Numbered from the stretch's first letter, positions 1 to 11,735 are shown. The stretch: DNA of 54,822 nucleotides from Geodermatophilus marinus (GCF_003428645.1 NZ_QVQH01000029.1:1-54822); one strand, 5' to 3'. Notes: generated from the letters alone by a model not told the origin. Program-made: numbers and translations.

Positions 1-127
1 CTACCACCGCCGCCGGCGGCAACGCCGCCTGGGCCGGCTCACCCCGGTCGAATACGAGACACTCACCCACGCCGCAGCAGCGGCCTAACCCCTACCGAAG
101 AGAGTCAACCGGACTGGGGGCAGTCCC
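1..127 (+). mobile_element. IS3-family insertion sequence, right end only
   Basis: The window opens inside an insertion sequence. Positions 2-88 encode the last residues of an IS3-type transposase. They are followed by a short spacer and a terminal-repeat-like stretch at about 102-127 that contains the GTCAACC and GGGGGCAGTCCC blocks typical of IS3-family ends. The left end and most of the element lie outside the window, so the subgroup, completeness and target duplication cannot be judged. Confidence 0.7.
2..88 (+). CDS. IS3-family transposase OrfB, C-terminal fragment (5' end outside window)
   Basis: Twenty-eight codons are open from the window edge to a TAA at 86-88. They encode an arginine-rich stretch followed by L-T-P-V-E-Y-E and an alanine tail. 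The R-L-T-P-V-E-Y-E block is the usual C-terminus of the DDE integrase domain of IS3-family transposases, located after the catalytic triad. The stop lies about 14 bases before the terminal repeat, as in intact IS3 elements. The gene is partial only because the window begins inside it; whether the complete copy is functional cannot be seen. Confidence 0.65.
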   Translation, partial: YHRRRRQRRLGRLTPVEYETLTHAAAAA

Positions 128-158
128 GCTCGGCTGATGTGCAGGGCTCGGCTGAGGG

Positions 159-1049
159 TCAGGCCCGGCCCACCGACTCCGGCGGGCGGTCCGGGGAGGG
201 GCGCTCCTCGTCGGGAGCCGTGCGCGGCGCCGGCGAGGCCCCCCGCCCCGCCTCGACCTGCTGCCAGAACTCGTCCACCCGCGCGTTCCAGCGGTCGGGC
301 ACCTCCTGGAAGGGCTGGTGCGCCTCGGTCGCCCAGACCTCGAACCGCGCCCCGGGGACGGCCGCCGCGACGGCCCGGCCGAGCTCGGTCCCGGCGGCCG
401 CGTCGACGCCACCCGCCAGGACCAGCGTCGGCGCGGTGATCCGCGTCGGGCGGCCGGCGTCGTCGTCCTCGATGAACGCGTCGAGGTAGTGCTGCAGGTC
501 CTCGGGCGCCTGCTTGTGCGGGAAGGCCAGCACCTCGTCGACGAAGGCGGCGACCGTGCCGTCGGCGTGCGCCCGCTGGGTGTAGATGTCGAGGAAGAAG
601 TACTCGAGGAACGCCCGCTCGTCGGGTGCGGCGGCGGCGAGCCACCGGGCGAAGCGCAGCCACGTCCGGAAGTAGACGTCGGGCACGGGCCAGGTGCTCT
701 GCAGCACCAGGCTGCGGACCAGGTCGGGACGACGGACCGCCAGCTCCTGGGCCACGATGCTGCCGCCGGAGAAGCCGGCCACGTGGGCCGACCGGATGCC
801 CAGGGCGTCGAGCACGGCCGCGGCGTCGTCGGCGAGGACCGCGACGGTCACCGGACCGCCGGGCATCGCCGTCCGGCCGGCCCCGCGGGTGTCGAACGCG
901 GTCAGCCGGTACCGGTCGGCCAGCCCGTCGAGCTGGAACTGCCAGGACTCCACGGTGTCCCCGGCGCCGCCGATCAGCAGCACGTCGGGGCCCGCGCCGA
1001 CCTGCTCGGTCCAGACCTCCAGCGCCGCTGCACGGACGTGCTGCCCCAT
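159..1049 (-). CDS. Alpha/beta-fold hydrolase
   Basis: A predicted soluble hydrolase of 296 aa, a normal length for a single-domain alpha/beta hydrolase. The nucleophile elbow G-F-S-G-G-S places the catalytic serine at residue 94, the likely acid is D216 in a G-G-V-D loop, and the histidine is H244 in T-E-A-H-Q-P. An oxyanion-type G-G-A-G segment occurs near residue 28. The ATG at 1049 is chosen because the hydrolase homology begins within the next ten residues; the much longer frame upstream is antisense to uvrC. It lies divergent from uvrC, and its stop is about 30 bases from the IS3 end. The substrate is unknown; esterase, lactonase or haloperoxidase-like activities are all possible. Confidence 0.85.
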   Translation of the reverse strand: MGQHVRAAALEVWTEQVGAGPDVLLIGGAGDTVESWQFQLDGLADRYRLTAFDTRGAGRTAMPGGPVTVAVLADDAAAVLDALGIRSAHVAGFSGGSIVAQELAVRRPDLVRSLVLQSTWPVPDVYFRTWLRFARWLAAAAPDERAFLEYFFLDIYTQRAHADGTVAAFVDEVLAFPHKQAPEDLQHYLDAFIEDDDAGRPTRITAPTLVLAGGVDAAAGTELGRAVAAAVPGARFEVWATEAHQPFQEVPDRWNARVDEFWQQVEAGRGASPAPRTAPDEERPSPDRPPESVGRA

Positions 1050-1234
1050 GGCCGGCCCTCCCTCGAGCCCCCGTGCGGCACCAGGCTCGACCGGCCGTCC
1101 GGGCGGTGTCAACGACCCCGGCCGCGGCCCCGGCGCACGGCCGTCCCCGCCCGCCCGGCGGCCGGCGCGCCTCCCCGGGAGCCACTCGTGCCACACCGGG
1201 CCCCGGGGCCCGGCGGAGCGTCGTCCCCCCGACC

Positions 1235-1240
1235 TATCTT
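1235..1240 (+). promoter_or_regulatory. -10 element for uvrC, probably leaderless
   Basis: TATCTT ends seven bases before the uvrC ATG, which would place the transcription start at or next to the start codon. No Shine-Dalgarno sequence is visible in the gap. The same geometry recurs before secG, sufR, the ABC-F gene, tetR and the sirtuin gene in this window. Confidence 0.55.
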
Positions 1241-1247
1241 GGACCGC

Positions 1248-3263
1248 ATGCCCGACCCGTCCACCTACCGCCCGGCGGTCGGCAGCATCCCCGAGAGCCC
1301 GGGCGTCTACCGGTTCCGCGACCCGCACGGCCGGGTCATCTACGTCGGCAAGGCCAAGAGCCTGCGCCAGCGGCTCAACAGCTACTTCGCCGACGTCGCC
1401 GGCCTGCACCCGCGCACCCGGCAGATGGTGACGACGGCCGCCGGCGTCGAGTGGACCGTCGTGGGCACCGAGGTCGAGGCCCTCCAGCTCGAGTACAACT
1501 GGATCAAGGAGTACGACCCGCGGTTCAACGTCCGCTATCGCGACGACAAGAGCTACCCGTCGCTGGCCGTGACGCTGAACGAGGAGTACCCGCGACTGCA
1601 GGTCATGCGCGGCCCGAAGAAGAAGGGGGTCCGCTACTTCGGCCCGTACGCGCACGCCTGGGCCATCCGCGAGACCCTCGACACCCTCACCCGCGTGTTC
1701 CCGGCCCGCACCTGCTCGGCCGGCGTCTTCAAGCGCGCAGGGCAGATCGGCCGCCCGTGCCTGCTCGGCTACATCGGCAAGTGCGCCGCGCCCTGCGTCG
1801 GCCGGGTCTCCGCCGAGGAGCACCGGGAGATCGTCGAGGGCTTCGTGGACTTCATGGCCGGCCGCACCGACCAGATGGTCCGCCGCCTCGAGCGCGAGAT
1901 GGCCGAGGCCGCCGAGGCGATGGAGTACGAGAAGGCCGCCCGGTTGCGCGACGACCTCGGCGCCCTCAGGCGGGCGCTGGAGAAGCAGGCCGTCGTCCTC
2001 GGTGACGGCACCGACGCCGACGTCGTCGCCTTCGCGCAGGACGAGCTCGAGGCCTCGGTGCAGGTCTTCCACGTCCGCGGCGGGCGGGTCCGCGGCCAGC
2101 GGGGCTGGATCGTCGACAAGGTCGAGGAGGTCACCACCGGCGAGCTGGTCGAGCAGTTCCTGCTGCAGGTCTACGGCGGGGTCGACGAGGCGACCGGCGT
2201 CGGGGAGGCGGGGGAGGCGGTGCCCAGGGAGGTGCTCGTCCCGGAGCTGCCCGACGACGCCGACGTCTACGAGGAGCTGCTCACCGAGCTGCGCGGCTCC
2301 CGGGTGTCGCTGCGGGTGCCCCAGCGGGGCGACAAGCGGGCCCTGCTGGAGACGGTGGAACGCAACGCGACGGAGGCCTTCGCCCGGCACCGGGTCAAGC
2401 GGGCCAGCGACCTGACCGCCCGGTCCCTCGCTCTGCAGGAGCTCCAGAAGGCGCTGGAGCTGCCCGACGCCCCGCTGCGCATCGAGTGCATCGACATCAG
2501 CCACGTCCAGGGGACCAACGTGGTGGCCAGCATGGTGGTCTTCGAGGACGGCCTGGCCAAGAAGTCCGACTACCGCCGCTTCAGCGTCACGAACGGAACC
2601 GACGACACCGCCGCGATGGCCGAGGTGGTCCGGCGGCGCTTCGCGCGCCACCTCAAGGAGGAGGCCGACCGGGTCAGCGAGCAGAGCGTGGCGGCCGAGG
2701 AGGGCCGGCCGCGGCGGTTCGCCTACCCGCCCAACCTGCTGGTGGTGGACGGCGGGGCCCCGCAGGTCGCCGCGGCCGCCCGCTCGCTCGACGAGCTGGG
2801 CGTCGTCGACGTCGCCGTCTGCGGCCTGGCCAAGCGCATGGAGGAGGTCTGGCTGCCCAACGAGAGCGACCCGGTGATCCTGCCGCGCACCTCCGAGGCG
2901 CTGTACCTGCTGCAGCGGGTCCGGGACGAGGCCCACCGGTTCGCGATCACCTACCACCGGCAGAAGCGGTCCACGACCATGCTGGTCTCGCTGTTGGACG
3001 ACGTCCCCGGGCTCGGGGAGACGCGGCGGAAGGCGCTGATGAAGGAGTTCGGGTCCCTGAAGCGGCTGCGGGCCGCCACGATCGAGGAGTTGATGACCGT
3101 GCCGGGCATCGGCCGGCGGACCGCCGAGGCGGTCCGGGTGGCGGTCGCCGAGCCGGTCGCCGAGCCGACCGCCACGCCGGAGGGCGGCGCACCGGCGGAG
3201 GACGACGCGACGGAGGGTGCCGCACGGCGCGATGCCGCGGGCGCCGGGCTGGTGGCCTCGTGA
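1248..3263 (+). CDS. uvrC: Excinuclease ABC subunit C
   Basis: The 671-aa UvrC makes the dual incisions on either side of a lesion during nucleotide excision repair, recruited by UvrB. The N-terminal GIY-YIG nuclease is clear: G-V-Y at 19-21, I-Y-V-G-K at 31-35 and conserved arginines near 40-42. A UVR coiled-coil motif for UvrB contact ([10 protein letters not shown]) lies near residue 230. The RNase H-like 3'-side nuclease contains I-D-I-S-H-V-Q-G and V-V-D-G-G motifs, and two helix-hairpin-helix repeats (P-G-L-G, P-G-I-G) close the fold. The acidic alanine-rich tail after the last HhH is variable in the family. Its stop overlaps the rapZ GTG, starting the uvrC-rapZ-yvcK-whiA run found across actinobacteria. 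Confidence 0.97.
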   Translation: MPDPSTYRPAVGSIPESPGVYRFRDPHGRVIYVGKAKSLRQRLNSYFADVAGLHPRTRQMVTTAAGVEWTVVGTEVEALQLEYNWIKEYDPRFNVRYRDDKSYPSLAVTLNEEYPRLQVMRGPKKKGVRYFGPYAHAWAIRETLDTLTRVFPARTCSAGVFKRAGQIGRPCLLGYIGKCAAPCVGRVSAEEHREIVEGFVDFMAGRTDQMVRRLEREMAEAAEAMEYEKAARLRDDLGALRRALEKQAVVLGDGTDADVVAFAQDELEASVQVFHVRGGRVRGQRGWIVDKVEEVTTGELVEQFLLQVYGGVDEATGVGEAGEAVPREVLVPELPDDADVYEELLTELRGSRVSLRVPQRGDKRALLETVERNATEAFARHRVKRASDLTARSLALQELQKALELPDAPLRIECIDISHVQGTNVVASMVVFEDGLAKKSDYRRFSVTNGTDDTAAMAEVVRRRFARHLKEEADRVSEQSVAAEEGRPRRFAYPPNLLVVDGGAPQVAAAARSLDELGVVDVAVCGLAKRMEEVWLPNESDPVILPRTSEALYLLQRVRDEAHRFAITYHRQKRSTTMLVSLLDDVPGLGETRRKALMKEFGSLKRLRAATIEELMTVPGIGRRTAEAVRVAVAEPVAEPTATPEGGAPAEDDATEGAARRDAAGAGLVAS

Positions 3264-4243
3264 CGGACCGGCCGGACGCGGTGGTGGCCGACGGCAGCGG
3301 GCCGCACCTGGCGACCCCGCCGGGCGCGCCGGGGCACCCGCAGACCGACGTCCCGCCGGCCGCGGACCCGTCGTCCACCGAGACCCAGCCGCTGGACGTC
3401 GTCGTCGTCACCGGGCTCTCCGGCGCCGGCAAGAACAGCGCCGGGCGGGTCCTGGAGGACCTCGGCTGGTTCGTCGTCGACAACCTGCCGCCGGCGCTGC
3501 TCATGCCGATGGTCCACCTCGGTGCCCGCGGCGACCTGCGCCGGTTCGCCGCGGTCGTCGACGCCCGCAGCCGAGCCTTCTCCAGCGACCTGCAGGAGGC
3601 GATCAGGGTGCTGTCCGACGCCGGTCACCGGCCCCGGGTGGTGTACGTGCACGCCCGGGACGAGGTGCTCGTCCGGCGCTACGAGTCGGTCCGCCGGGAG
3701 CACCCGCTGCAGGGGGACGGCCGGCTGATCGACGGCATCGCGGCCGAGCGCGAGCTGCTCACCGGGATCGCGGGCGAGGCCGACCTGTGGGTGGACACCA
3801 GCGACCTCAACGTGCACCAGCTGCGGGCCACCCTGGAGAACGCCTTCGCCCGCGGGGGAGAGGCGCCACCGCTGACCGCCACCGTGCTCAGCTTCGGCTT
3901 CAAGTACGGGCTACCGCTGGACGCCGACCTGGTGGTCGACGCGCGGTTCCTGCCCAACCCGCACTGGCTGCCGGAGCTGCGGCCGCACACCGGGCAGGAC
4001 CCCGACGTCCGCGACTACGTGCTCGGGCAGGAGGACGCCGGTCCCTTCCTCGACCGCTACACCGACGTGCTGCGCCTGCTCATCCCCGGCTACCGCCGCG
4101 AGGGCAAGCGCTACATCACGCTGGCGGTGGGGTGCACCGGCGGCAAGCACCGCAGCGTGGCGATCGCCGAGGAGTTCGCCCGCCGGCTGTCCGCCGACGG
4201 GACGGCGACCACCGTGCAGCACCGCGACCTGGGCCGCGAGTAG
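3260..4243 (+). CDS. rapZ: RapZ/YvcJ-family nucleotide-binding protein (RNase adapter homologue)
   Basis: This P-loop protein of 327 aa belongs to the RapZ (YvcJ) family. In Escherichia coli RapZ controls GlmZ sRNA decay; the actinobacterial role is less clear. The P-loop reads G-L-S-G-A-G-K-N-S, so asparagine occupies the position where serine or threonine normally binds magnesium. The family blocks D-N-L-P-P, S-F-G-F-K-Y-G, R-F-L-P-N-P, R-D-Y-V-L and [10 protein letters not shown] are all present. The first about 45 residues are a proline/alanine-rich extension before the P-loop. The GTG overlaps the uvrC stop (GTGA), and the TAG overlaps the yvcK GTG, so translation is probably coupled along the operon. 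Confidence 0.95.
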   Translation: MTDRPDAVVADGSGPHLATPPGAPGHPQTDVPPAADPSSTETQPLDVVVVTGLSGAGKNSAGRVLEDLGWFVVDNLPPALLMPMVHLGARGDLRRFAAVVDARSRAFSSDLQEAIRVLSDAGHRPRVVYVHARDEVLVRRYESVRREHPLQGDGRLIDGIAAERELLTGIAGEADLWVDTSDLNVHQLRATLENAFARGGEAPPLTATVLSFGFKYGLPLDADLVVDARFLPNPHWLPELRPHTGQDPDVRDYVLGQEDAGPFLDRYTDVLRLLIPGYRREGKRYITLAVGCTGGKHRSVAIAEEFARRLSADGTATTVQHRDLGRE

Positions 4244-5295
4244 TGGCGCCCCCGACCGCCCCGGCGACCGCACCGCGGGTCGTCGCCTTGGGGGGCGGCC
4301 ACGGCCTGGCCGCCTCGCTGGCCGCCTGGCGGCGGATCACCCCCCACCTGACCGCCGTGGTCACCGTGGCCGACGACGGCGGCTCCTCCGGCCGGATCCG
4401 CCGGGAGATGCCGGTGCTGCCCCCCGGCGACCTCCGGATGGCCCTGGCCGCGCTGGCCGGTGAGGGCGACGCCACGCGGGAGATGACCCGGCTGCTGCAG
4501 CACCGCTTCGGCGGCAGCGGCGTGCTGGCCGGGCACCCGGTCGGCAACCTGGTGCTCACCGGGCTGACCGAGATGCACGGCGGGGACACCGTCCGCGCCC
4601 TCGACGACCTGTGCCGGCTGCTCGGCGCCTGCGGGCGGGTGCTGCCGATGGCCGACGTCCCGCTCGACCTGGTCGCCACCGTGGAGAGCCTCGACCCCGA
4701 CGACCCCGCCCGGGTGCGCACCATCCGGGGCCAGGTGGCGATCGCCACCACGCCCGGGCACGTCCGCGACATCCTCGTCGCCCCGGCCGACCCGCCGGTC
4801 AACGCGGCGGTCATCGAGGCCATCCACGCGGCGGACGTCGTCTGCCTGGGGCCCGGGTCCTGGTACACCTCCGTGCTGCCCCACCTGCTCGTCCCGCGGC
4901 TGCGGGCCGCGCTGGCCGCCACCCGGGCCCGGGTGGTCGTCGTGCTCAACCTCGAGGCGCAGCCCGGGGAGACGGACGGGTTCGGCCCGGAGGAGCACCT
5001 CGCGGTGCTGACCGCCCACTTGGACGGTGTGGCGTTGCACACCGTAATCGCGGATGCGGAGTCGGTTGTTGACCACTGTGGTCTCCTAACTGCTGTGCGC
5101 GGGTGCGGCGCGGAGCTGGTCCTGGCTCCGGTGGCCGAACCCGGCGGCGCACCCAGGCATGACCCGGTCCGTCTCGCCGAGGCGTTCGAGCAGGCCGTGG
5201 GGGCGGGCCGGGGCACGGACGTGGACGGCCGGGTACCGGAGCGCGCGGCACCGGGCCGGTACGAGGGGGAGAGGGGACGCCGGACATGGCGATGA
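4243..5295 (+). CDS. yvcK: YvcK/CofD-like gluconeogenesis factor
   Basis: A 350-aa member of the YvcK family, UDP-sugar-binding proteins needed for growth on gluconeogenic carbon sources and linked to cell-wall precursor control in Gram-positives. The nucleotide-binding start V-A-L-G-G-G-H-G, the block A-D-D-G-G-S-S-G-R and L-P-P-G-D-L-R are intact. G-P-G-S-W-Y-T-S lies further on, as in the CofD/YvcK fold. The GTG shares one base with the rapZ stop, and the 3' end overlaps whiA by ten bases, so four genes form one transcription and translation unit. The last about 40 residues are low-complexity and have no visible domain. Confidence 0.95.
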   Translation: MAPPTAPATAPRVVALGGGHGLAASLAAWRRITPHLTAVVTVADDGGSSGRIRREMPVLPPGDLRMALAALAGEGDATREMTRLLQHRFGGSGVLAGHPVGNLVLTGLTEMHGGDTVRALDDLCRLLGACGRVLPMADVPLDLVATVESLDPDDPARVRTIRGQVAIATTPGHVRDILVAPADPPVNAAVIEAIHAADVVCLGPGSWYTSVLPHLLVPRLRAALAATRARVVVVLNLEAQPGETDGFGPEEHLAVLTAHLDGVALHTVIADAESVVDHCGLLTAVRGCGAELVLAPVAEPGGAPRHDPVRLAEAFEQAVGAGRGTDVDGRVPERAAPGRYEGERGRRTWR

Positions 5296-6266
5296 CCGCG
5301 ATGGTCAAGGACGAGCTCTCGCGGGTCGAGTGCACCAAGACGTCCGAACGCAAGGCCGAGGTGACCGCGCTGCTGCGCTTCAGCGGCGGGCTGCACATCG
5401 TCGGTGGCCGGGTGGTCATCGAGGCCGAGCTGGACACCGGGTCGGTGGCCCGCAGGCTGCGCCGCGACATCAGCGAGGTCTACGGCTACACCAGCGGCGT
5501 GAGCGTGCTCGCCGGCGGCAACATCCGCCGCGGGGTGCGCTACCTGGTGCGCATCGCCAAGCACGGCGAGGGGCTGGCCCGCCAGACCGGCCTGGTCGAC
5601 CAGCGGGGGCGGCCGGTCCGCGGTCTGCCGCCGGCCGTCGTCTCCGGCAGCCTCAACGACGCCGAGGCGGCCTGGCGCGGCGCCTTCCTCGCCCACGGCT
5701 CGCTGACCGAGCCGGGCCGGTCCTCCTCGCTGGAGGTGACCTGCCCGGGCCCGGAGGCGGCCATGGCGCTGGTCGGCGCGGCCCGCCGGCTGGGCATCGC
5801 GGCCAAGGCGCGCGAGGTCCGCGGTGCCGACCGGGTCGTCGTCCGGGACGGCGACGCGATCAGCGCCCTGCTGACCCGGATGGGCGCCCACGACGCCGTC
5901 CTCGCCTGGGAGGAACGGCGGATGCGCCGCGAGGTCCGGGCCACGGCCAACCGGCTGGCCAACTTCGACGACGCCAACCTGCGCCGCTCCGCACGCGCCG
6001 CGGTCGCCGCCAGCGCGCGGGTGGAGCGGGCGCTGGAGATCCTCGCCGACGACGCCCCCGAGCACCTGCTGGTCGCCGGCCGGCTCCGGCTCGAGCACGG
6101 CCAGGCGTCGCTGGAGGAGCTGGGCCAGCGGGCCGACCCGCCCATGACCAAGGACGCCGTCGCCGGCCGGATCCGCCGCCTGCTGGCGATGGCCGACAAG
6201 CGGGCGAAGGACCTGGGGATCCCGGACACCGAGTCCGTCGTCACCGAGGACATGCTGGCCCAGTAG
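5286..6266 (+). CDS. whiA: Sporulation/division regulator WhiA
   Basis: A DNA-binding protein of 326 aa, the usual WhiA length. The N-terminal half is a degenerate LAGLIDADG homing-endonuclease-like fold (V-K-D-E-L-S-R at the start, G-A-F-L-A-H-G-S-L near residue 138). The C-terminal half carries a sigma-4-like helix-turn-helix (S-L-E-E-L-G to R-I-R-R-L near 275-300). In Streptomyces WhiA acts with WhiB at cell-division genes. The ATG at 5286 follows a purine-rich GAGGGG site within the yvcK 3' end; an ATG two codons downstream is the only close alternative. Confidence 0.97.
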   Translation: MAMTAMVKDELSRVECTKTSERKAEVTALLRFSGGLHIVGGRVVIEAELDTGSVARRLRRDISEVYGYTSGVSVLAGGNIRRGVRYLVRIAKHGEGLARQTGLVDQRGRPVRGLPPAVVSGSLNDAEAAWRGAFLAHGSLTEPGRSSSLEVTCPGPEAAMALVGAARRLGIAAKAREVRGADRVVVRDGDAISALLTRMGAHDAVLAWEERRMRREVRATANRLANFDDANLRRSARAAVAASARVERALEILADDAPEHLLVAGRLRLEHGQASLEELGQRADPPMTKDAVAGRIRRLLAMADKRAKDLGIPDTESVVTEDMLAQ

Positions 6267-7547
<1,281 letters not shown>

Positions 7548-7552
7548 CCCCG

Positions 7553-8758
7553 ATGCGCTCCCTCGACGACCTGCTCGCCGAGGGGGTCGCGGGCCGGCGC
7601 GTGCTGGTGCGCTCCGACCTCAACGTCCCCCTCGACACGACCACCCGGGCGATCACCGACGACGGCCGCATCCGGGCCAGCCTGCCCACCCTGCAGGCGC
7701 TCCGGGACGCCGGTGCGCGAGTGCTCGTCACCTCCCACCTGGGCCGCCCCCAGGGCGCCCCGGACCCGCAGTACTCGCTGGCCCCGGTCGCCGCGCGGCT
7801 CGGTGAGCTGCTGGGCACGCCGGTGCCGCTGGCCGGCGACGTCGCCGGCGACGACGCCCGCGCCCGGGTCGAGGCCCTCGGCGACGGGGACGTGCTGCTG
7901 CTGGAGAACGTCCGCTTCGAGGCGGGCGAGACCAGCAAGGACGACGCCGAGCGGGGTGCCCTGGCCGACCGGCTCGCCACCCTGGCCGACGCCTACGTCG
8001 ACGACGCGTTCGGCGCGGTGCACCGCAGGCACGCCTCCGTCCACGACGTGGCGCTGCGGCTCCCGCACGTCGCGGGCCGGCTGGTCGCCCGGGAGCTGGA
8101 GGTGCTCGGCAGGCTCACCACCGACCCGGAGCGGCCCTACGTCGTCGTCCTGGGCGGCTCGAAGGTCAGCGACAAGCTCGCCGTCATCGAGGCGCTGCTG
8201 CCGAAGGTGGACCGGCTGCTGGTCGGCGGCGGGATGTGCTTCACCTTCCTGAGGGCGCAGGGGCACGGCGTCGGCGGCTCGCTGCTCGAGGAGGACCAGG
8301 TCGAGACCTGCCGGCGGCTGCTGGCCGAGGCGGGCGACCGCATCGTGCTGCCGCTCGACGTGGTCTGCGCCGCCGACCTCGGCGCGGACGTCCAGACCAC
8401 CGTGGTCCCGGTCGACGCCATCCCCGACGACCTCAAGGGCCTCGACGTCGGGCCGCGCACGGTCGAGGCCTTCGGCCGGGAGCTCGGCGGTGCCCGCACC
8501 GTGTTCTGGAACGGGCCCATGGGCGTGTTCGAGCTCGCCCCCTTCCAGGCCGGCACCCGCGGGGTGGCCGAGGCCGTCGCGGCCGTCGACGGGCTGTCCG
8601 TCGTCGGCGGCGGGGACTCCGCGGCCGCCGTCCGCCAGCTCGGGCTCGACGAGGCGTCCTACGGGCACATCAGCACCGGCGGCGGCGCGTCGCTGGAGTA
8701 CCTCGAGGGCCGGGAGCTGCCCGGTCTCGCGGTCCTCGCCGACCGGGGGGAGGGGTGA
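7553..8758 (+). CDS. pgk: Phosphoglycerate kinase
   Basis: A 401-aa glycolytic enzyme that transfers phosphate from 1,3-bisphosphoglycerate to ADP. N-terminal substrate-binding motifs are [14 protein letters not shown] and E-N-V-R-F. The nucleotide-binding half carries [17 protein letters not shown] and the glycine-rich G-G-G-D-S and S-T-G-G-G-A-S loops. The usual D-A-F-G-T-A-H-R reads D-A-F-G-A-V-H-R here, a conservative change. The ATG at 7553 is five bases past the gap stop with little Shine-Dalgarno, so coupling to gap translation is likely. The stop overlaps the tpiA ATG. Confidence 0.97.
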   Translation: MRSLDDLLAEGVAGRRVLVRSDLNVPLDTTTRAITDDGRIRASLPTLQALRDAGARVLVTSHLGRPQGAPDPQYSLAPVAARLGELLGTPVPLAGDVAGDDARARVEALGDGDVLLLENVRFEAGETSKDDAERGALADRLATLADAYVDDAFGAVHRRHASVHDVALRLPHVAGRLVARELEVLGRLTTDPERPYVVVLGGSKVSDKLAVIEALLPKVDRLLVGGGMCFTFLRAQGHGVGGSLLEEDQVETCRRLLAEAGDRIVLPLDVVCAADLGADVQTTVVPVDAIPDDLKGLDVGPRTVEAFGRELGGARTVFWNGPMGVFELAPFQAGTRGVAEAVAAVDGLSVVGGGDSAAAVRQLGLDEASYGHISTGGGASLEYLEGRELPGLAVLADRGEG

Positions 8759-9594
8759 TGGCCCGCACCCCGGCCCCGCGCCAGGGGCGCCGTCCGCTGA
8801 TCGCCGGCAACTGGAAGATGAACCTCACGCACCTCGAGGCCATCGGCCTGGTGCAGAAGCTCGTGTTCTCCCTCAAGGAGCGGGAGCTGGCCGCGGCCGA
8901 GGTCGTCGTCCTGCCGCCGTTCACCGCGCTGCGCAGCGTGCAGACGCTGGTCACCGGCGACAAGCTCGACGTCGGGTACGGGGCGCAGGACCTCTCGGTG
9001 CACGACTCCGGGGCCTACACCGGCGAGGTGAGCGGGGCGATGCTGGCCGCGCTGGCCTGCCGGTACGTGGTGGTCGGCCACTCCGAGCGGCGGGCGCTGC
9101 ACGGCGAGGACGACGCCGTGGTCGCGGCCAAGGTGCGCACGGCCCTCGCCCACGGGCTGGTCCCCGTCCTGTGCGTGGGCGAGGGGCTCGACGTCCGGCG
9201 GGCCGGGCAGCAGGTGCCGCACTGCACCGCCCAGCTCGACGCGGCGCTCGAGGGCCTGTCGGCGGCGCAGCTGACCGGGATCGGCGCGGGCGGCGACCCG
9301 GCCGGGGGGGCCCTCGTCGTCGCCTACGAGCCGGTCTGGGCGATCGGGACGGGGGAGGTGGCCACCCCCGAGGACGCTCAGGAGGTGTGCGCTGCCCTGC
9401 GGTCACGGCTCGCCGAGCGTTTCGGCCCGGAGACGGCCTCGACGGTCCGTATCCTCTACGGCGGGTCGGTGAAGGCCGCGAACACGGCCGGGATCCTGGC
9501 CGGGCCGGACGTCGACGGAGCGCTCGTCGGCGGGGCCAGCCTGGACGCCGACGAGTTCACGCAGATCTGTCGGACAGCGGCCGACGGCAGCTGA
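8758..9594 (+). CDS. tpiA: Triosephosphate isomerase
   Basis: Interconverts dihydroxyacetone phosphate and glyceraldehyde 3-phosphate. The 278 aa are slightly longer than the usual 250-260 because of a short N-terminal lead and small insertions. Catalytic residues are all present: K20 in G-N-W-K, H108 in V-G-H-S-E-R-R and E191 in [10 protein letters not shown]. The phosphate-binding Y-G-G-S-V motif is near the C-terminus. The ATG shares one base with the pgk TGA and follows a purine-rich GGGGGGAGGGG site, completing the gap-pgk-tpiA glycolytic operon. Confidence 0.97.
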   Translation: MARTPAPRQGRRPLIAGNWKMNLTHLEAIGLVQKLVFSLKERELAAAEVVVLPPFTALRSVQTLVTGDKLDVGYGAQDLSVHDSGAYTGEVSGAMLAALACRYVVVGHSERRALHGEDDAVVAAKVRTALAHGLVPVLCVGEGLDVRRAGQQVPHCTAQLDAALEGLSAAQLTGIGAGGDPAGGALVVAYEPVWAIGTGEVATPEDAQEVCAALRSRLAERFGPETASTVRILYGGSVKAANTAGILAGPDVDGALVGGASLDADEFTQICRTAADGS

Positions 9595-9624
9595 CCGCCG
9601 CCGCCGGCAGGCGGGGAGCGGTGG

Positions 9625-11403
9625 GTGGACAGCACGAGCACGGGCCCGCGGGGCCGGCGACCGGCCGGCGCCCGCGGGCTGCTGGCCGCGGTCGCCGCCG
9701 TCCTGCTGCTCCTCGCCACCGGCTGCGGCGCGGGCGGGGACGACCCGGGCGGCGTGCCCGTGCAGGGCGGTGGCCCCGACGCGGGCCTGACCGGGGTCCG
9801 CGCCCCGTCCGACACCACCGGCGGCACGCTGCGCGTGGTCACCGGCGAGGTCGACAGCCTGGACCCGCAGCGCTCCTACCTGCCCGGCGTGTGGAACCTG
9901 ATGCGCCTCTACGTGCGCACCCTGGTCACCTACTCCACGGAGCCGGGCGACACCGACGAGCTGGTGCCGGACCTCGCCACCGACCTGGGCACCTCGCCGG
10001 ACGGCGGGCGGACGTGGACCTTCACCCTCCGCGAGGGCACCCGTTTCGAGAACGGCCGGCCGATCACGTCCCGCGACGTCAAGTACGGCATCGAGCGCTC
10101 CTTCGCCTCCGACGTCGTCGTCGGCGGGCCGACGCACGTCGTCCAGCTGCTCGACGACCCCGCCAACCCCTACCCCGGTCCGTACCAGGACGAGGCCCCC
10201 GACCGGCTCGGGCTGGCCGCCATCGCCACGCCGGACGACCGCACCGTCGTCTTCACGCTGCGGGTGGCCGACCCCGACTTCCCGCACGTGCTCGCGCTGC
10301 CCTCCAGCAGCCCGGTGCCGGTGGAGGCCGACACGGCCGGCGAGTACTCCGGCGACCCCGTCTCCTCGGGGCCCTACGCGCTGAGCAGCCGGGACGACGT
10401 CACCGGGATCGTCCTCGATCGCAACCCCGAGTGGGACCCGACCACCGACGACGTGCGCACCGCGCTGCCCGACCGCGTGCTGGTCCGCACCGGGTTGTCC
10501 GGCGTCGAGCGCGACCAGGCGCTGCTGGCCGGGTCGGCCGACGTCGACATCTCGGGCACCGGGGTGCAGTCGCCCACCACGGCCCGCATCGAGGGCGGGA
10601 CCGACGCGGAGGTCCCGCTGGCCGACCGGGTCGACGAGGTGACCAGCGGCGTCGTGCGGCTGCTGGCGCTGCCCACCAACGTCGCGCCGATGCACGAGCC
10701 GGCCTGCCGCGCCGCCGTCGCCCTCGCCGTGGACCGCCGGGCCGTCCAGGAGGTCCTGGGCGGGGCCGGGGACGTCGCGCGCACCTCGCAGCTCTGGCCG
10801 CGGACCGTCGACGGGCGGCCGGAGGACGCCGACCCGGGCCCGGACCCGGCGGCCGCCCGCGAGCAGCTGGCCGCCTGCGGGCTGCCGGACGGCTTCACCA
10901 CGGTGCTCGCCGTCCCCGACGCGGCCACCAGCGTCGAAGCCGCCGAGGAGATCGCCGCGCAGCTGGCCGAGGTCGGCATCGTGGTGGAGGTGCGCCCGCT
11001 GGCGGCCCCGGGCTTCTACGCCACCGACGTCGGCAACCCCGACAACGTGGTGGCCAACGGCTTCGGCATGGTGCTGGCCACGTGGACCGCGGACGTGCCG
11101 ACGCCGGGGTCCTTCCTCGTCCCCCTCGTCGACGGCCGCGAGGTGCGCGCAGTCGGGAACACGAACTTCGCGCGGCTGACCGCCCCGGACCTCGACGCGC
11201 TGGTGGACGCCGCCCGGGCCACGTCCGACCCGCAGGCCGCGGTCGCGGCCTGGCGGGACGTCGCCGCCGCCGCCCAGGCCACCGGGGCCTACGTGCCGCT
11301 GGTGGAGAACCGGGTGCAGCTGCTGGCCGGCCAGCGGCTGCGCAACGGCGTGGTGATGACGCCGTACACGGGTCACGACCTCGCCACCGCCGGCGTCCGC
11401 TGA
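9625..11403 (+). CDS. ABC transporter solute-binding lipoprotein, peptide/nickel (SBP_bac_5) family
   Basis: A 592-aa extracytoplasmic binding protein of the OppA/DppA family. The N-terminus has arginines, a hydrophobic stretch (about 19-31) and the lipobox L-A-T-G-C with the lipidated cysteine at 34, followed by a glycine-rich linker. Family features include the D-S-L-D-P-Q start of the mature fold, F-T-L-R-E-G-T-R-F-E-N-G-R-P-I near residue 135, and S-R-D-V-K-Y-G-I-E-R-S. The GTG follows GCGGGGAGCG. No permease or ATPase gene adjoins it: it sits alone between tpiA and secG, so it must pair with transporters elsewhere or have another role. The ligand is unknown. Confidence 0.9.
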   Translation: MDSTSTGPRGRRPAGARGLLAAVAAVLLLLATGCGAGGDDPGGVPVQGGGPDAGLTGVRAPSDTTGGTLRVVTGEVDSLDPQRSYLPGVWNLMRLYVRTLVTYSTEPGDTDELVPDLATDLGTSPDGGRTWTFTLREGTRFENGRPITSRDVKYGIERSFASDVVVGGPTHVVQLLDDPANPYPGPYQDEAPDRLGLAAIATPDDRTVVFTLRVADPDFPHVLALPSSSPVPVEADTAGEYSGDPVSSGPYALSSRDDVTGIVLDRNPEWDPTTDDVRTALPDRVLVRTGLSGVERDQALLAGSADVDISGTGVQSPTTARIEGGTDAEVPLADRVDEVTSGVVRLLALPTNVAPMHEPACRAAVALAVDRRAVQEVLGGAGDVARTSQLWPRTVDGRPEDADPGPDPAAAREQLAACGLPDGFTTVLAVPDAATSVEAAEEIAAQLAEVGIVVEVRPLAAPGFYATDVGNPDNVVANGFGMVLATWTADVPTPGSFLVPLVDGREVRAVGNTNFARLTAPDLDALVDAARATSDPQAAVAAWRDVAAAAQATGAYVPLVENRVQLLAGQRLRNGVVMTPYTGHDLATAGVR

Positions 11404-11489
11404 CGGCCCCGGGGGCACCGCAGCGAGCGAGGCGCGGGGGCGACCGAGGCGCGTCGGCGGACCGTCGCCGTCCGCGGCCGGGCCTCGGT

Positions 11490-11495
11490 TACCCT
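11490..11495 (+). promoter_or_regulatory. -10 element for secG, probably leaderless
   Basis: TACCCT ends six bases before the secG ATG, placing transcription initiation at the start codon. There is no Shine-Dalgarno sequence in the six intervening bases. Confidence 0.55.
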
Positions 11496-11501
11496 CGGGT
11501 C

Positions 11502-11735
11502 ATGGTCGAGCTGGTCCTCAACGTGCTGCTGGTGCTCACCAGCGTGCTCCTCGTGGTGCTCATCCTGCTGCACCGCGGCAAGGGCGGGGGCCTGTCCTCG
11601 ATGTTCGGCGGCGCGGTCTCCTCGTCGCTGGCCGGCTCCTCCGTCGTCGAGAAGAACCTCAACCGGCTCACCGTCTTCACCGCGCTGGTCTGGGCGGTCT
11701 GCGTCGTCGGCCTCGGGATCCTGCTCAAGATCTGA
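11502..11735 (+). CDS. secG: Preprotein translocase subunit SecG
   Basis: A small membrane protein of 77 aa in the SecYEG channel. Two hydrophobic helices (about 4-23 and 55-76) flank the cytoplasmic loop with the conserved H-R-G-K-G-G-G-L-S-S-M-F-G-G block at 27-40. Length and topology match the family. It follows tpiA and the orphan binding protein but appears to have its own leaderless promoter. A compact GAGCG/CGCTC palindrome spans its stop codon and might act in termination. Confidence 0.95.
   Translation: MVELVLNVLLVLTSVLLVVLILLHRGKGGGLSSMFGGAVSSSLAGSSVVEKNLNRLTVFTALVWAVCVVGLGILLKI

Noticed and set aside
159..2957. 932-codon minus-strand frame antisense to uvrC
   Set aside because: The upstream two thirds lie opposite uvrC and show only low-complexity composition; only the last 296 codons form a recognisable hydrolase.
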